Source of the DNA: Patescibacteria group bacterium
GTDB taxonomy: Bacteria > Patescibacteriota > Patescibacteriia > JAGPKW01
Assembly: GCA_021734125.1 (NCBI GenBank)
Contig: JAIPJN010000007.1
Coordinates: 1-32,765, forward strand
DNA length: 32,765 nt
Reading direction: 5' to 3'
The position numbers and the translations under genes are program-made. Each line of letters begins with the position of its first letter. Position 1 is the stretch's first letter. The notes under the pieces are model-generated. The model was not told the DNA's origin. It did no database searches and saw only the letters and a list, made by a program, of their open reading frames with translations. This document shows, piece after piece, positions 15,001-23,558 of the stretch.

Positions 15001-15717
15001 TAATGAATAAGAAATATCAGAAGAAACAGCAAGTGCAACATTACCAGGAAGAGTCCAAGGAGTAGTTGTCCAACTTAAAACATAAGTATTTTCTTTATTT
15101 TTCAATTTAAAAGAAACAATGCAAGTTAAATCTTTTAAATCTTTATATCCCTGAGTAACTTCAAAATTAGAAAGAGCAGTTTCACATCTAGGACAAATAT
15201 GCATAGGTTTATGCCCTTCATATACAAGATCCTTCTTCCAAAGCTCAGAAAAAACCCACCAAACAGATTCCATATAACTAGCATCCATTGTTTTATAATC
15301 ATTATCCATATCAACCCATCTACCAACTCTAGGTATAAATTCTCTCCAAGAATCTGCATATCTCATAACAGAGCTTCTACAAAATTCATTAAATTTACCT
15401 ACACCATAATCCTCTATATCTTTTTTAGTTTTAAAACCTAGTTCTTTTTCAATTAAATTTTCAACAGGAAGTCCATGACAATCCCAGCCCCATTTCCTTT
15501 CAACATAATAACCTTTCATTGTTTTATATCTAGGAACAACATCTTTTATACAAGAAGCAACTATATGACCATAATGAGGCAGCCCCGTAGCAAAAGGAGG
15601 ACCATCATAAAACCTAAAATCATTATTTTTAGAATTTTTCTCTAAACTTTTTTTAAAAATATCATTTTCATTCCAAAAATTTAATATTTCTTTTTCTTGT
15701 TTTTTTATATCAAGCAT
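12091..15717 (-). CDS. ileS: Isoleucyl-tRNA synthetase with an inserted histidine-phosphatase domain
   Basis: Charges tRNA-Ile. At 1208 residues it is longer than ordinary IleRS (about 930-1050). Class I motifs: HYGHI at 48-52 and KMSKS at 773-777; the CP1 editing region has WTTTPWTLPGN (216-226) and GTGIVHIACAFGEDD (312-326). Cysteine pairs lie at 175/178 and 689/692. Between the segment ending VSDIYEKT (about 488) and DLHKHFVDDI (about 676) lies a complete phosphoglycerate-mutase-like histidine-phosphatase domain, about residues 496-670. It has RHG at 501-503 (phosphorylated His502), SPLSRCTET with Arg551, REFNHG with Glu575 and CSHADP with His632, so all catalytic residues are kept. Reading frame and flanking IleRS sequence are continuous, so this is an insertion and not a split gene. 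The type resembles the eukaryote-like IleRS2 group. Confidence 0.95.
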   Translation of the reverse strand: MLDIKKQEKEILNFWNENDIFKKSLEKNSKNNDFRFYDGPPFATGLPHYGHIVASCIKDVVPRYKTMKGYYVERKWGWDCHGLPVENLIEKELGFKTKKDIEDYGVGKFNEFCRSSVMRYADSWREFIPRVGRWVDMDNDYKTMDASYMESVWWVFSELWKKDLVYEGHKPMHICPRCETALSNFEVTQGYKDLKDLTCIVSFKLKNKENTYVLSWTTTPWTLPGNVALAVSSDISYSLVNFENKNYIIASDLIENVFENKEYKIIENININDFIGQEYEPLFDYFYNDKDIKNIENGWKIYDADFVTTEEGTGIVHIACAFGEDDMVLGKKEKLPFIQHVTTDGKFTSAVSDFSGMTIKTKEDNISCDLEIVKFLDKAGSLFSKKNHIHSYPCCWRCDTPLLNYATSSWFVNVPKIKENLINNNQNVNWVPSHIKNGRFGKWLEDVRDWAVSRSRFWGCPLPVWRCDNPDCKHVEVISSVSDIYEKTKDQNLLTKVILLRHGRTNYNEKHFADHEDKSVLNKEGLEHRHSLPNILKDIKVDAIFSSPLSRCTETVSKLAESKNLEINTRDNFREFNHGTFQDKFFDCKRVKWNDEKFGGGESVLDVYDRVSKEFEKILSENKGKTIVICSHADPLVLMRKYLSDFDYNRQKYNFHQKNTDIVTLYVDNRTGKEFDLHKHFVDDIHFTCPKCNSKMSRIPEVFDCWFESGSMPYSQESTNEKTLLPVDFVAEGQDQTRGWFYTLMVLATSIFNKEAFSNVIVNGIVLAEDGSKMSKSKQNYPDPNLVLDKFGADAVRYYLMSSPVVKSSDFAFSESGVLEVTKKIVFKIFNVLDFYKIAKEGLDIDIKNLPETSNNSDLWIISSLNQFIKDSTYGYENYLLDDATRPIMKFVSDLSNWYLRQNRLRFKSSDLEERKKSLSVLGYVLLEFSKIIAPIMPFSAEKLYKELESGYFESVHLESWPNYSEKNIDNKLISEISFIRNIVSLGLSLRKSSNIPVKNPLNSISIVASPLQSEIINNNEDVIKSELNIKEINKVSSASSISKMIVSPNARVLGPKFGKEVQEIIKEAKNGNFELKDNIIVVAKKWEIDSSDCEIRFISNSSSSVASDHGIVMSLDINIDENLEKESMAREFVSLVNKKRAENKLSLSDKIFVKFNVNDPKLKDAILENENYILENVIATEIKYNENLKENSFKIRDYDIYLEINKI

Positions 15718-15721
15718 AGAC

Positions 15722-16738
15722 TTAATTTTTAACTTCTAAAATTAATTCTTCTCCCCCTCTTAAAACTTTAAACTCATAAGAATCATTATTTAATGATTTT
15801 AACATAAATTCAAGAGAATTATAAACTTTATAATTATTAATTTCCGTAATTATATCAAATTTTTCAAAAGGCAGATCTTCATCTAAAACTTCTTCAACTA
15901 AAAAACCTAAATTATAATTTTCTTTATTATATCCATATAAATCAGAATTTAAATTTATATATTTAATTTTAATATTATTAAAAGTTATATTATCAATATC
16001 ATCTTTTATTTTATTTAAAAAATATCTTAAATTTTCAGCACTAACAAAATTATCTAAATTATAAAAACCAACTAATTTATTTGATAAATCAAAAAACCAT
16101 AAAAGTTTTTCATCTGAATTTAATATAGAACTAAATTTCAAAATATCACCTTTTTTGTTTTTTATATAAGAAGTATCAAATTCACCATATTTATCAAAAC
16201 TAAATACTTTTGACCCAATATATAAATCAGAATCACTGGCAATATCTATTATATTTTTTACATTTTTTTCTATTTTAATAAAAGTAATTCCATAATTTGT
16301 GATTATAGAGTCTGTTATAGAATATATATTACTATCATTGTCTATAACAACATAATTATCAAATATATAATCATTAAAACTAAAACCTTCTTTAACCTTT
16401 AAAGTACTAATAAATTCAGAAGAAACAACAGCCCAACCACTGTTTGTTACAAAAAAACCAGAAGTTTCTATACTATCTTTTTTATATAAATCATCAGCAT
16501 TTTTATTAGCAATATAAACCATATATTCTTTTGTGTTTAAAATATTGTCTTTTAAAGCAACATTTTCATTAATGTTATATTCTTCAGTTTTTTCTATAAC
16601 AACTGAGCTATAAAAAGAATCATCAGAAAATACTAAAGATTTAGAAAAATCTGAACTTAAAATAATAATAGAACCAAAAATACCAGAAATAATACTTAAA
16701 GTTATTATAATAAAAATATTTAAAAACTTACTATTCAT
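15722..16738 (-). CDS. HtrA-like membrane protein without catalytic triad
   Basis: The 338-residue protein has an N-terminal membrane anchor (about 7-28), a trypsin-like HtrA region (about 70-245) and a C-terminal PDZ-like domain (about 275-338, with LGFLVEEV and DIITEINNYKV). SGFFVTNSGWAVVSS at 93-107 lines up with the first HtrA strand pair. The position of the catalytic His holds Glu108 or Phe109, the DLAVLKI aspartate is replaced in YGITFIKI (149-156), and the GNSGGP serine loop is replaced by LLWFFDLSNK (212-221). It is therefore probably not a protease but a scaffold or substrate-binding protein outside the membrane. It lies 4 bases before ileS, between a multi-pass membrane protein and the synthetase. 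Confidence 0.7.
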   Translation of the reverse strand: MNSKFLNIFIIITLSIISGIFGSIIILSSDFSKSLVFSDDSFYSSVVIEKTEEYNINENVALKDNILNTKEYMVYIANKNADDLYKKDSIETSGFFVTNSGWAVVSSEFISTLKVKEGFSFNDYIFDNYVVIDNDSNIYSITDSIITNYGITFIKIEKNVKNIIDIASDSDLYIGSKVFSFDKYGEFDTSYIKNKKGDILKFSSILNSDEKLLWFFDLSNKLVGFYNLDNFVSAENLRYFLNKIKDDIDNITFNNIKIKYINLNSDLYGYNKENYNLGFLVEEVLDEDLPFEKFDIITEINNYKVYNSLEFMLKSLNNDSYEFKVLRGGEELILEVKN

Positions 16739-16748
16739 AATGTTATTT

Positions 16749-17501
16749 TTAAAGTCTTTTAACTAAAAAAAGTGAAATAATAATAATTATAAAGGAAATA
16801 TAAAATAATTTTTTTAAATCTTTTGATGAAAATCTATCAGAAATCTCAGAAATAAACAAATTAAAAACAAAAAATATAAATAATGTATATATTAAAGATA
16901 AAACAGGAACTACATAAGGTAAAAAAGATAATACTAAAAAAGTTTCAAAGGATATTATTGTTATAAATAAAGAAAATTTTAATATTCCTTTTTTTACTTT
17001 TAATACATAATAAAAATATAAAAAAGTATAAGAAAAAACAAAAAATGATATTAAAAACAAAACTAGAAATAAATTCCAAGATAAAAAAATTAATAAATAA
17101 AATAATACAGAAGATGAAAAGAACAAAGAAATTATAAATAAGTAATAGTTTATTTGATCTAAAAAATAATTTTCTCTTGTATTAAAATAAATATTTTTTA
17201 TATGTAAAAGAGAAAAAAGCCCTATTAAATAAGTTAATGGATAATAAAAATTTCTAATTTCAGGATTTTTTATAAAAATAAAAAATAAAGAAGAAAAGAT
17301 AACAAAAAAATAATACATTATTACACTTCCTATAATTTCTTTCTTTTTATACTTTAAAAAGAAAGCGAAAAATAAAAGAAAATAAAAACCTATAAAAAAA
17401 TAGGAATAAAAAAATAAAGAAGCAGGATTATTTGCTATCAGATATAAATATATAATATTTATAAATGGCAAAATAAGTAAGAAAAAATTTACTAAAAACA
17501 T
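16749..17501 (-). CDS. Multi-pass membrane protein, unknown
   Basis: The 250-residue chain is almost entirely hydrophobic, with about eight predicted membrane segments, very rich in Phe, Ile, Leu and Tyr, and short charged loops. The only charged stretches are around 49-54 (KYKKKE), 168-172 and ISDRFSSKDLKK (about 220-231). No conserved motif is visible. It starts three bases after the SanA-like gene and ends ten bases before the HtrA-like gene, which suggests a shared envelope role. Function not assigned. Confidence 0.75.
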   Translation of the reverse strand: MFLVNFFLLILPFINIIYLYLIANNPASLFFYSYFFIGFYFLLFFAFFLKYKKKEIIGSVIMYYFFVIFSSLFFIFIKNPEIRNFYYPLTYLIGLFSLLHIKNIYFNTRENYFLDQINYYLFIISLFFSSSVLFYLLIFLSWNLFLVLFLISFFVFSYTFLYFYYVLKVKKGILKFSLFITIISFETFLVLSFLPYVVPVLSLIYTLFIFFVFNLFISEISDRFSSKDLKKLFYISFIIIIISLFLVKRL

Positions 17502-17504
17502 AAT

Positions 17505-18134
17505 TTAATTATAATATATTTTTATAGGATCTCCTAAAACAACATCTCTTTTAATAAAGTTAATATTAAACCAAGAATCAATAAAAGCAAAAATCTCTCT
17601 AAAACTAAATTTAAACTGTAAAATATATTTTCTTAGATCAGCATTAACACCAACAGAATTAACACCTACTTTGTTACATAAATAAAGAGCCCTATTTAGA
17701 TGATAATCTTGGGTAACTAAAATAGCATTATTTACACTAAAAATTTTATCAGCTCTGACACAAGTACTATAAGTATTAAATCCTGCAAAATCAAGAACTA
17801 TATCTTTTTCTGGAACCCCAAGCTCTTTAGCATATTTCTTCATAGCTGTAGATTCATCATGATATTTTGTAGAATTATCTCCAGACATAAGTATTTTTTT
17901 AGCCTTTCCATTAAGATACAATTCAGAAGCAACTTTTACTCTATCAGCAAGAACATCAGAAGGAGAACCATCAGATTTTATACCAGCTCCAAAAACTATA
18001 ACAATATCTTTTTTAGGAACTTCTGAAAAATCATATTTTTTTAAATCTTGAATTTTCCAATCAAAAAAAATTAAAAATAATATATATATTATAATTACTA
18101 TTAAATAAATTAAAATGTTTTTATAAATTTTCAT
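17505..18134 (-). CDS. SanA/YdcF-like protein (DUF218)
   Basis: The 209-residue protein has one N-terminal membrane anchor (about 7-25) and a DUF218 domain. Motifs: IVIVFGAGIKSDGSPS at 45-60, LADRVKVASELYLNGKAKK, MSGDNSTKYHDES (83-95), ELGVPEKDIVLD, and VTQDYHLNRAL (about 140-150) with the conserved His and Arg. Proteins of this type are linked to envelope integrity and vancomycin exclusion in Enterobacteria; the reaction is not established. It lies three bases after comF. Confidence 0.85.
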   Translation of the reverse strand: MKIYKNILIYLIVIIIYILFLIFFDWKIQDLKKYDFSEVPKKDIVIVFGAGIKSDGSPSDVLADRVKVASELYLNGKAKKILMSGDNSTKYHDESTAMKKYAKELGVPEKDIVLDFAGFNTYSTCVRADKIFSVNNAILVTQDYHLNRALYLCNKVGVNSVGVNADLRKYILQFKFSFREIFAFIDSWFNINFIKRDVVLGDPIKIYYN

Positions 18135-18137
18135 AAA

Positions 18138-18857
18138 TTAAGCTTTAGCAATTGCTATAACATATACTTTTTTAAAACCATATTTTCTAAGGCATATTGA
18201 ACATTCAGATAATGTACTTCCAGTAGTTATAACATCATCTAATAATAAAACAACAGAATTTTCTATATCTAAATTAGATATTTTTTCTAAATTACAGCCA
18301 AAAACACCCTTTAAATTTTTCCTTCTTTCTTTTTCAGAAAGAGTTGCTTGTTTTATTGTGTTTCTTGTTCTAAAAAGTATTTTATCATAAATATTAATTT
18401 TTGTTTTATAAGAAAAAGCTTCTGAAATTTTAAGAGTTTGATTATAACCTCTTTTTTTTAATCTTTTCTTGTGCATAGGAACAGGGACTAATAATATTTT
18501 ATAATTTTTAAAATAGGAATTTATATTATTTTCTACATAAAAATCACCTAAAATTTCTCCAAAAAATCTACATATATCATAAAATCCATTATATTTCATA
18601 TCTTTTAAAAGATTTTTTACATCTCTATAATTAAAAAGACAAAAAATACCATCAAAATGTTTATTTAAAGAACATTTTTTACATATTCCAAAATTACATT
18701 TATTTTTACAAAATAAACATTCATTCAAACTTACTTTATGAATAAGATTTAAACAATTTTTACATAAAAAATCACAAGTTTTTCCACAATTTATACACTT
18801 ATTTGGAAAGAAGGTATCTAATAAAAAATATTTTATTTTATAAAAAAATTTAGTCAT
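18138..18857 (-). CDS. comF: ComF-type phosphoribosyltransferase-like competence protein
   Basis: ComFC proteins take part in DNA uptake or processing of incoming strands. The 239 residues carry a zinc-finger part with Cys21, Cys24, Cys32 and Cys35 and a second cluster (Cys47, 50, 54, 59, 62). A phosphoribosyltransferase domain follows, with PVPMHKKRLKKRGYNQ at 125-140 and the PRPP loop LLLDDVITTGST at 204-215. Length is normal. The start codon lies inside the 3' arm of a terminator hairpin that follows clpC; no other ATG or GTG suits the family's N-terminus. The gene thus probably depends on read-through from clpC or on an internal promoter not visible here. Confidence 0.9.
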   Translation of the reverse strand: MTKFFYKIKYFLLDTFFPNKCINCGKTCDFLCKNCLNLIHKVSLNECLFCKNKCNFGICKKCSLNKHFDGIFCLFNYRDVKNLLKDMKYNGFYDICRFFGEILGDFYVENNINSYFKNYKILLVPVPMHKKRLKKRGYNQTLKISEAFSYKTKINIYDKILFRTRNTIKQATLSEKERRKNLKGVFGCNLEKISNLDIENSVVLLLDDVITTGSTLSECSICLRKYGFKKVYVIAIAKA

Positions 18858-18876
18858 TAAATATATAATGACTAAA
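18842..18876 (-). terminator. Terminator-like hairpin overlapping the comF start codon
   Basis: TTTAGTCATTA (18849-18859) and TAATGACTAAA (18866-18876) form a perfect 11-base inverted repeat with a six-base loop. On the minus strand it is followed by TTTTTTT. It begins 34 bases after the clpC stop and has the form of an AT-rich intrinsic terminator. The comF ATG (18857-18855) lies inside its downstream arm, so the same structure could also block ribosome access. Confidence 0.7.
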
Positions 18877-18910
18877 GTAAGTTAATATAATATTAAAAAA
18901 GAATAAATTT

Positions 18911-21355
18911 CTAATAAATTTTCAATTTTTTATTATTAACACGAATATTTAGCTCTTTTTTCGAAGAATCAGAAATAATAGAATTTACTATAACATCCTC
19001 AACATAATCAGATATAACAACTAATACAGATCTACCGCCTTTATTTAATTTCAAAGATTCTTTTGTTAAAAAATCAACAACCTTTACACTATAATTAACA
19101 GTAATATTTTTTTCTTTATATATTTTATTTTTTAATTTTTCTAAATTTAATTTAACAATATTTTTAATCTCAGAAGAAGAAAGTTCGTTAAAAATAGATA
19201 TTTTATCAATTCTATTTAAAAATTCTGGAGAAAAATAATCTTTTGATAAATCATTAATCAATTCAATTTTTTTATCTTTTTTATTTTTTTCTTCATCTAA
19301 AACAGGAAAACCAATATCAGTAGTTTCTGAAACTTCATCTATTCCTAAACTTGAAGTCATTATTATAATATTATTTTTAAAACTAATTTTTTTACCTAAA
19401 GCATCAATTATATAACCATCATCTAAAACTTGTAATAATAAATTAAGAATTTTTGGATGTGCTTTTTCAATTTCATCAAATAAAACAACACTATATGGAT
19501 TCCTTTTTACAGAATCAGTAAGCTTTCCACCTTCTCTAAATCCAACATAACCAGCAGGAGCTCCAATCAAAGAAGTTATTCCTATTGCCTCCGAATATTC
19601 ACTCATATCAAACCTCACAAGGCTATCATCTTTACCAAAAAAACTTTTAGCAAGTATTTTAGCTGTTTCAGTTTTTCCAGAACCAGAAGGACCAACAAAT
19701 AAAAAAGAAGATAATGGTTTATTTTTATTATTAATACCAACTATACCCCTTTTTATACCCAATACAACATCATTTATAACTTTTTCTTGACCTATTATAT
19801 TAGATTTTAAATCTTTTTCTAATAATTTTATTCTGGTTCCAAAATCCATAAGAAGTATATTTTCAATAGGAACACCAGAAATACTAGAAACTATTTCTGC
19901 TACATCTTCAAGTTTAACTTCACCTAATATTTTTTTAGACTTAGAAGATTTAGTTAAAGAATTTATTTTAGTTTTTACAGAATCTTCTTCATACTTTATT
20001 TCTAAAACTTTATTAAAATCTTCATTATCTATATAAAAAGCCCTCTTATCTCTTAAATCATCAAGGTTTTTATATAATGTAGCAATTTCCCTATTTATAG
20101 ATTTTTTAGAATTTTTTATTCTCACCCTAGAAGAAGCTTCATCCAATAAATCTAGCGCTTTATCTGGAAAATTTTTATTATTAATATATCTAGCAGATAA
20201 ATTAACAGAAGCTTTTAAAGCGTCATCTGAAATTTTAACATTATGAAAAGATTCATAATAATTTTTTAAATTTTTAACTAATTCTAAAGTTTCTTTTTCA
20301 GTGGGTTCATTAATAAAAACAGGTTGAAATCTTCTTTCTAAGGCAGAATCTTTTTCTATAAATTGTCTATATTCATCATATGTAGTAGCACCTATAAACC
20401 TTACATTTCCTTTAGATAAGGCTGGTTTTAATATATTAGCAGTATCTTGATTCCCAGAATTAGCTCCAGATCCTACTATAGAATGAATTTCATCTATAAA
20501 AAGTATAACAGAAGAATCACTGGCTTCATCAATTATATCTTTTAATCTATTTTCAAATTCACCCCTAAAAGAAGCTCCAGCTATCATAGAATTTATATCT
20601 AGAGAAAGTATTCTGGTACCAAAAAGTACATCAGGAATGTCTCCTTGCATAATTTTTTTAGCAAGACCTTCAACAATAGCAGTTTTACCAACTCCAGCCT
20701 CGCCTAGTAAAATTGGATTATTTTTATATCTCCTAGATAAAATATATATTAACCTTTCTATTTCTTTATCTCTATTAATAACAGGATCTATATCCTTTTG
20801 AACTTCTGGGTCAGTTAAATCTAATGAAAAATAATCTATAGTATTAGTTTCCCTTTTATAATAATCTTGCATTTCAACATCAGAAGTTTCTAAAAAATTT
20901 GAAACACTTTTAAAAACTCCAATTAAATTTTTTGATATTTCATTATGCTTTATATTATTTTTTCCAAAAAAACTTTTTAATTCTTTATCTTTACTTTTTA
21001 ATATAGAATAAAGTAAATGTTCAGTTCCTACATAATAATGTTCATAGCAAGTAGCAATTAAAATAGAATTATCAAGTATATTTCTTGCTTCCATGCTAAA
21101 ATATTTTTTATCTAAAAGAAATTTAGAAACAGTAGGAATTTTAATATTTTCAATATTTAAAGTCTTTTCGTTTATATTAAAATTTTTTAATATACTATTT
21201 GCTAAAGTATCTTTCGTTAAAATTAAAGAAATAAAAAGATCTAAAGGAACTATATATTCCCTTCCATTATTTTTTGCATAAAAATAAGCAAAAAAACATA
21301 TTCTATTAAAATTAGAACTAAATTTAGATGAATTTTCTTTAACTTCTTTTGTCAT
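18911..21355 (-). CDS. clpC: ClpC/ClpA-type AAA+ unfoldase
   Basis: Unfolds proteins, normally for the ClpP peptidase. The 814 residues hold a divergent N-terminal domain (about 1-150) and two AAA+ modules. The first has Walker A GEAGVGKT (218-225) and Walker B LFIDE (285-289), then a short middle domain (about 410-480). The second has Walker A GPSGSGKT (555-562) and Walker B VVLFDE (623-628). IGF at 681-683 fits the ClpP-docking loop, which separates it from ClpB; the middle domain is also too short for ClpB. No clpP gene is in the window. It starts three bases after the rnhA stop and is part of the recJ-rnhA-clpC unit. Confidence 0.93.
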   Translation of the reverse strand: MTKEVKENSSKFSSNFNRICFFAYFYAKNNGREYIVPLDLFISLILTKDTLANSILKNFNINEKTLNIENIKIPTVSKFLLDKKYFSMEARNILDNSILIATCYEHYYVGTEHLLYSILKSKDKELKSFFGKNNIKHNEISKNLIGVFKSVSNFLETSDVEMQDYYKRETNTIDYFSLDLTDPEVQKDIDPVINRDKEIERLIYILSRRYKNNPILLGEAGVGKTAIVEGLAKKIMQGDIPDVLFGTRILSLDINSMIAGASFRGEFENRLKDIIDEASDSSVILFIDEIHSIVGSGANSGNQDTANILKPALSKGNVRFIGATTYDEYRQFIEKDSALERRFQPVFINEPTEKETLELVKNLKNYYESFHNVKISDDALKASVNLSARYINNKNFPDKALDLLDEASSRVRIKNSKKSINREIATLYKNLDDLRDKRAFYIDNEDFNKVLEIKYEEDSVKTKINSLTKSSKSKKILGEVKLEDVAEIVSSISGVPIENILLMDFGTRIKLLEKDLKSNIIGQEKVINDVVLGIKRGIVGINNKNKPLSSFLFVGPSGSGKTETAKILAKSFFGKDDSLVRFDMSEYSEAIGITSLIGAPAGYVGFREGGKLTDSVKRNPYSVVLFDEIEKAHPKILNLLLQVLDDGYIIDALGKKISFKNNIIIMTSSLGIDEVSETTDIGFPVLDEEKNKKDKKIELINDLSKDYFSPEFLNRIDKISIFNELSSSEIKNIVKLNLEKLKNKIYKEKNITVNYSVKVVDFLTKESLKLNKGGRSVLVVISDYVEDVIVNSIISDSSKKELNIRVNNKKLKIY

Positions 21356-21358
21356 AAA

Positions 21359-21781
21359 TTATAAATCTAAAACTTTATCCATAGCGATGTTAGCAAGTTC
21401 ATCAGCTCTAGTATTAAATTCTCTTCTAACATCTTGAAAGGATATACTATCAAAATTAGGCAAAATTTCAAGTATTTCTTTATAAATTAATTTTAAATCA
21501 CTATTTTTAACTTTATATTCACCATTTAATTGCCTAACAATCAACTGGGAATCTAAATAACAATCAACCACTTTCAACCCAAGTTCAGCAGCTCTTTTTA
21601 AAGCCCATAAAATAGCTTGATATTCTGCTTGATTATTAGTAGTAATTCCAATATATTCATCATGTTCTTCTATTAATTCAAGTTCGCTATTAGGAAGTTT
21701 TTTTTCAATAACAATCCCTATTCCTGAATGCCCAGGATTTCCTCTTGAACCTCCGTCTGTATGAATTATATATTTAGCCAT
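21359..21781 (-). CDS. rnhA: Ribonuclease HI
   Basis: Cleaves the RNA strand of RNA-DNA hybrids. The 140-residue protein has the full RNase H1 active site: Asp9 in HTDGGSRGNPG, Glu53 in NNQAEY, Asp77 in YLDSQLIV and Asp127 in NTRADELAN. It lacks the basic handle region of the E. coli enzyme, as in the short RNase HI group. It sits between recJ and clpC with gaps of six and three bases. Confidence 0.95.
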   Translation of the reverse strand: MAKYIIHTDGGSRGNPGHSGIGIVIEKKLPNSELELIEEHDEYIGITTNNQAEYQAILWALKRAAELGLKVVDCYLDSQLIVRQLNGEYKVKNSDLKLIYKEILEILPNFDSISFQDVRREFNTRADELANIAMDKVLDL

Positions 21782-21787
21782 ATTTTT

Positions 21788-23497
21788 CTAATTTAATTTT
21801 TTATAATCAATAAATTTTAATCTAATTTCAGAAACCCCTCTCCAAATATTTTCTTCTATTTCATAAACTAAATCTATTTCATCTCCTATTGAAATATCTG
21901 AAGAAAGTGAAGCTTTAGAAAAAGCTATAACATTAAAATAATTATTATCCTGAGAAACCGTAAATTTAAAATGATCAAAAGTTTTACCAAAAATTTTAGT
22001 GTCAGTTACTTTAAGTTTTTTTGAAGAAAAAATTGGTTTTTCATTATCTTTTCCAAAAGGCTCTAATTTAGAAATGTCTTCTAATAAATTCCTATTAATA
22101 TTAGACAATTTTATATCAAGATCAATACTAATTTTTTTAAAAATAGAATCAGGAGTATTAAATTTATTAAAATCAGAAATAACAGAATTTCTAAAATCTT
22201 CATAATTTTTTTCTTCTAAAGAACACCCACAAGCCATTTTGTGACCACCATATTTAAGTAAATACTTTTCATTCTTTTTTAAAGCTTCTGTAATATCATA
22301 ACCATCAAGACTTCTACCAGAACCAACTAATAATCCGTCTGTAAAAGTAAATACAAAACAAGGTAAATTATAATATTCTTTAATTTTAGAAGCAGCAAGA
22401 CCAACAAGACCAACAGATAAGTCATCGGCCCTTATAATAACAATAGATTTCATTTCTTTATTTTCAGAAATAAATTTTGAAAAGAAAGAAGAAACAACTT
22501 TTTGTCTATTAGTATTTAGTCTAGATAAACTTCTAACATAAGAAGATATAGATTCTTTATCTTTTTCTTTTAATAAATAAAAAGCAGTATTAGCATGGTC
22601 CATTCTACCAGCTGCATTAAGCCTAGGACCAATAACAAAACCAATATCCGAAGAAGTTATATTATCTTTCTTTATAGTAGTTTTTATAAGCTCTTTTAAA
22701 CCTGCATTTCTTGTTTTATTTAAAACTAAAAGTCCATACTTTAAAAAAGCTCTATTTTCAGATACTACAGGCATAATATCAGTCACTATAGAAATAGCAA
22801 CTAAATCTAAATTCCATTTTAACCAAGCAGAAAGATCATCTTTTTTCTTCTTATCTTTGTAAGACAAGGCTATAGCTTGACATAATTTAAAAGCAACTCC
22901 ACAACCTGATAATTCAGAAAAAGGATAATTAGAATTTTTCATTTTAGGATCAATTATAGCAATTGCACATTTTGGTGTTCTTTTTGGATCTTCTACATGA
23001 TGATCTGTAATAATAACATCAATTCCTAAATCTTTTGAATAACTAACACAATCACAATTTACAATTCCAGTATCTACTGTAATTATAAGTGAAACATTAT
23101 TATTTTTTATATAATTGTTTAATGCATCTTTATTAAGTCCATAACCTTCAGTCTCTCTATTTGGAATATAATGAATAACATTACCTTTTATTTTTCTAAT
23201 AAAATTATAAAGCAAAAAACAAGAAGTAACTCCATCAGCATCATAATCACCATAAATACAAATTTTTTCTTTTTTAGAAACTGCTTTTTTTATTCTATCA
23301 ATAGCTAATTTAATGGAATTAAATTTATAAGGATCTATAATGTCTCTTTCATAAGAAGGATTTAAAAAAGATTCCATTTCTCCTTTTGTATATAATTTTT
23401 TTCTAATTAAAATATCAAAAAGAGTTTTGGAAATCCCTAGATCTTCAGGAGAAAAATCAACTTTTTTATTTTTTTTATATTCCCATTTTATGTTCAT
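21788..23497 (-). CDS. recJ: Single-strand DNA-specific exonuclease RecJ
   Basis: Degrades single-stranded DNA 5' to 3' in repair and recombination. The 569 residues have the DHH phosphoesterase motifs: YGDYDADGVTS with DYDADG at 84-89, VDTGI at 141-145, DHH at 165-167, GPRLNAAGRMD at 290-300 and the DHHA1 motif GGHKMACGC at 417-425. A C-terminal OB-like domain follows. I chose the ATG at 23495-23497; a TTG directly before it is in frame but unlikely. A TGTTATAAT promoter lies 33 bases upstream and heads the recJ-rnhA-clpC unit. Confidence 0.95.
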   Translation of the reverse strand: MNIKWEYKKNKKVDFSPEDLGISKTLFDILIRKKLYTKGEMESFLNPSYERDIIDPYKFNSIKLAIDRIKKAVSKKEKICIYGDYDADGVTSCFLLYNFIRKIKGNVIHYIPNRETEGYGLNKDALNNYIKNNNVSLIITVDTGIVNCDCVSYSKDLGIDVIITDHHVEDPKRTPKCAIAIIDPKMKNSNYPFSELSGCGVAFKLCQAIALSYKDKKKKDDLSAWLKWNLDLVAISIVTDIMPVVSENRAFLKYGLLVLNKTRNAGLKELIKTTIKKDNITSSDIGFVIGPRLNAAGRMDHANTAFYLLKEKDKESISSYVRSLSRLNTNRQKVVSSFFSKFISENKEMKSIVIIRADDLSVGLVGLAASKIKEYYNLPCFVFTFTDGLLVGSGRSLDGYDITEALKKNEKYLLKYGGHKMACGCSLEEKNYEDFRNSVISDFNKFNTPDSIFKKISIDLDIKLSNINRNLLEDISKLEPFGKDNEKPIFSSKKLKVTDTKIFGKTFDHFKFTVSQDNNYFNVIAFSKASLSSDISIGDEIDLVYEIEENIWRGVSEIRLKFIDYKKLN

Positions 23498-23529
23498 CAA
23501 AAAAATTACTAAAAAATATTCAGAATTCC

Positions 23530-23538
23530 ATTATAACA
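23530..23538 (-). promoter_or_regulatory. Extended -10 promoter of recJ-rnhA-clpC
   Basis: Minus-strand TGTTATAAT, with the TATAAT at 23535-23530, lies between the PGK-like gene stop and recJ. No clear -35 box is present. The predicted leader is about 26 bases. Confidence 0.6.
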
Positions 23539-23558
23539 TATAATATATAAATTATTAG

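Noticed and set aside
15135-15441. Two overlapping frames (74 codons minus, 80 codons plus) inside ileS
   Set aside because: Shadows of the IleRS frame near its N-terminal domain.
21093-22205. Plus-strand frames of 62 and 68 codons opposite clpC and recJ
   Set aside because: Antisense shadows of well-supported genes.
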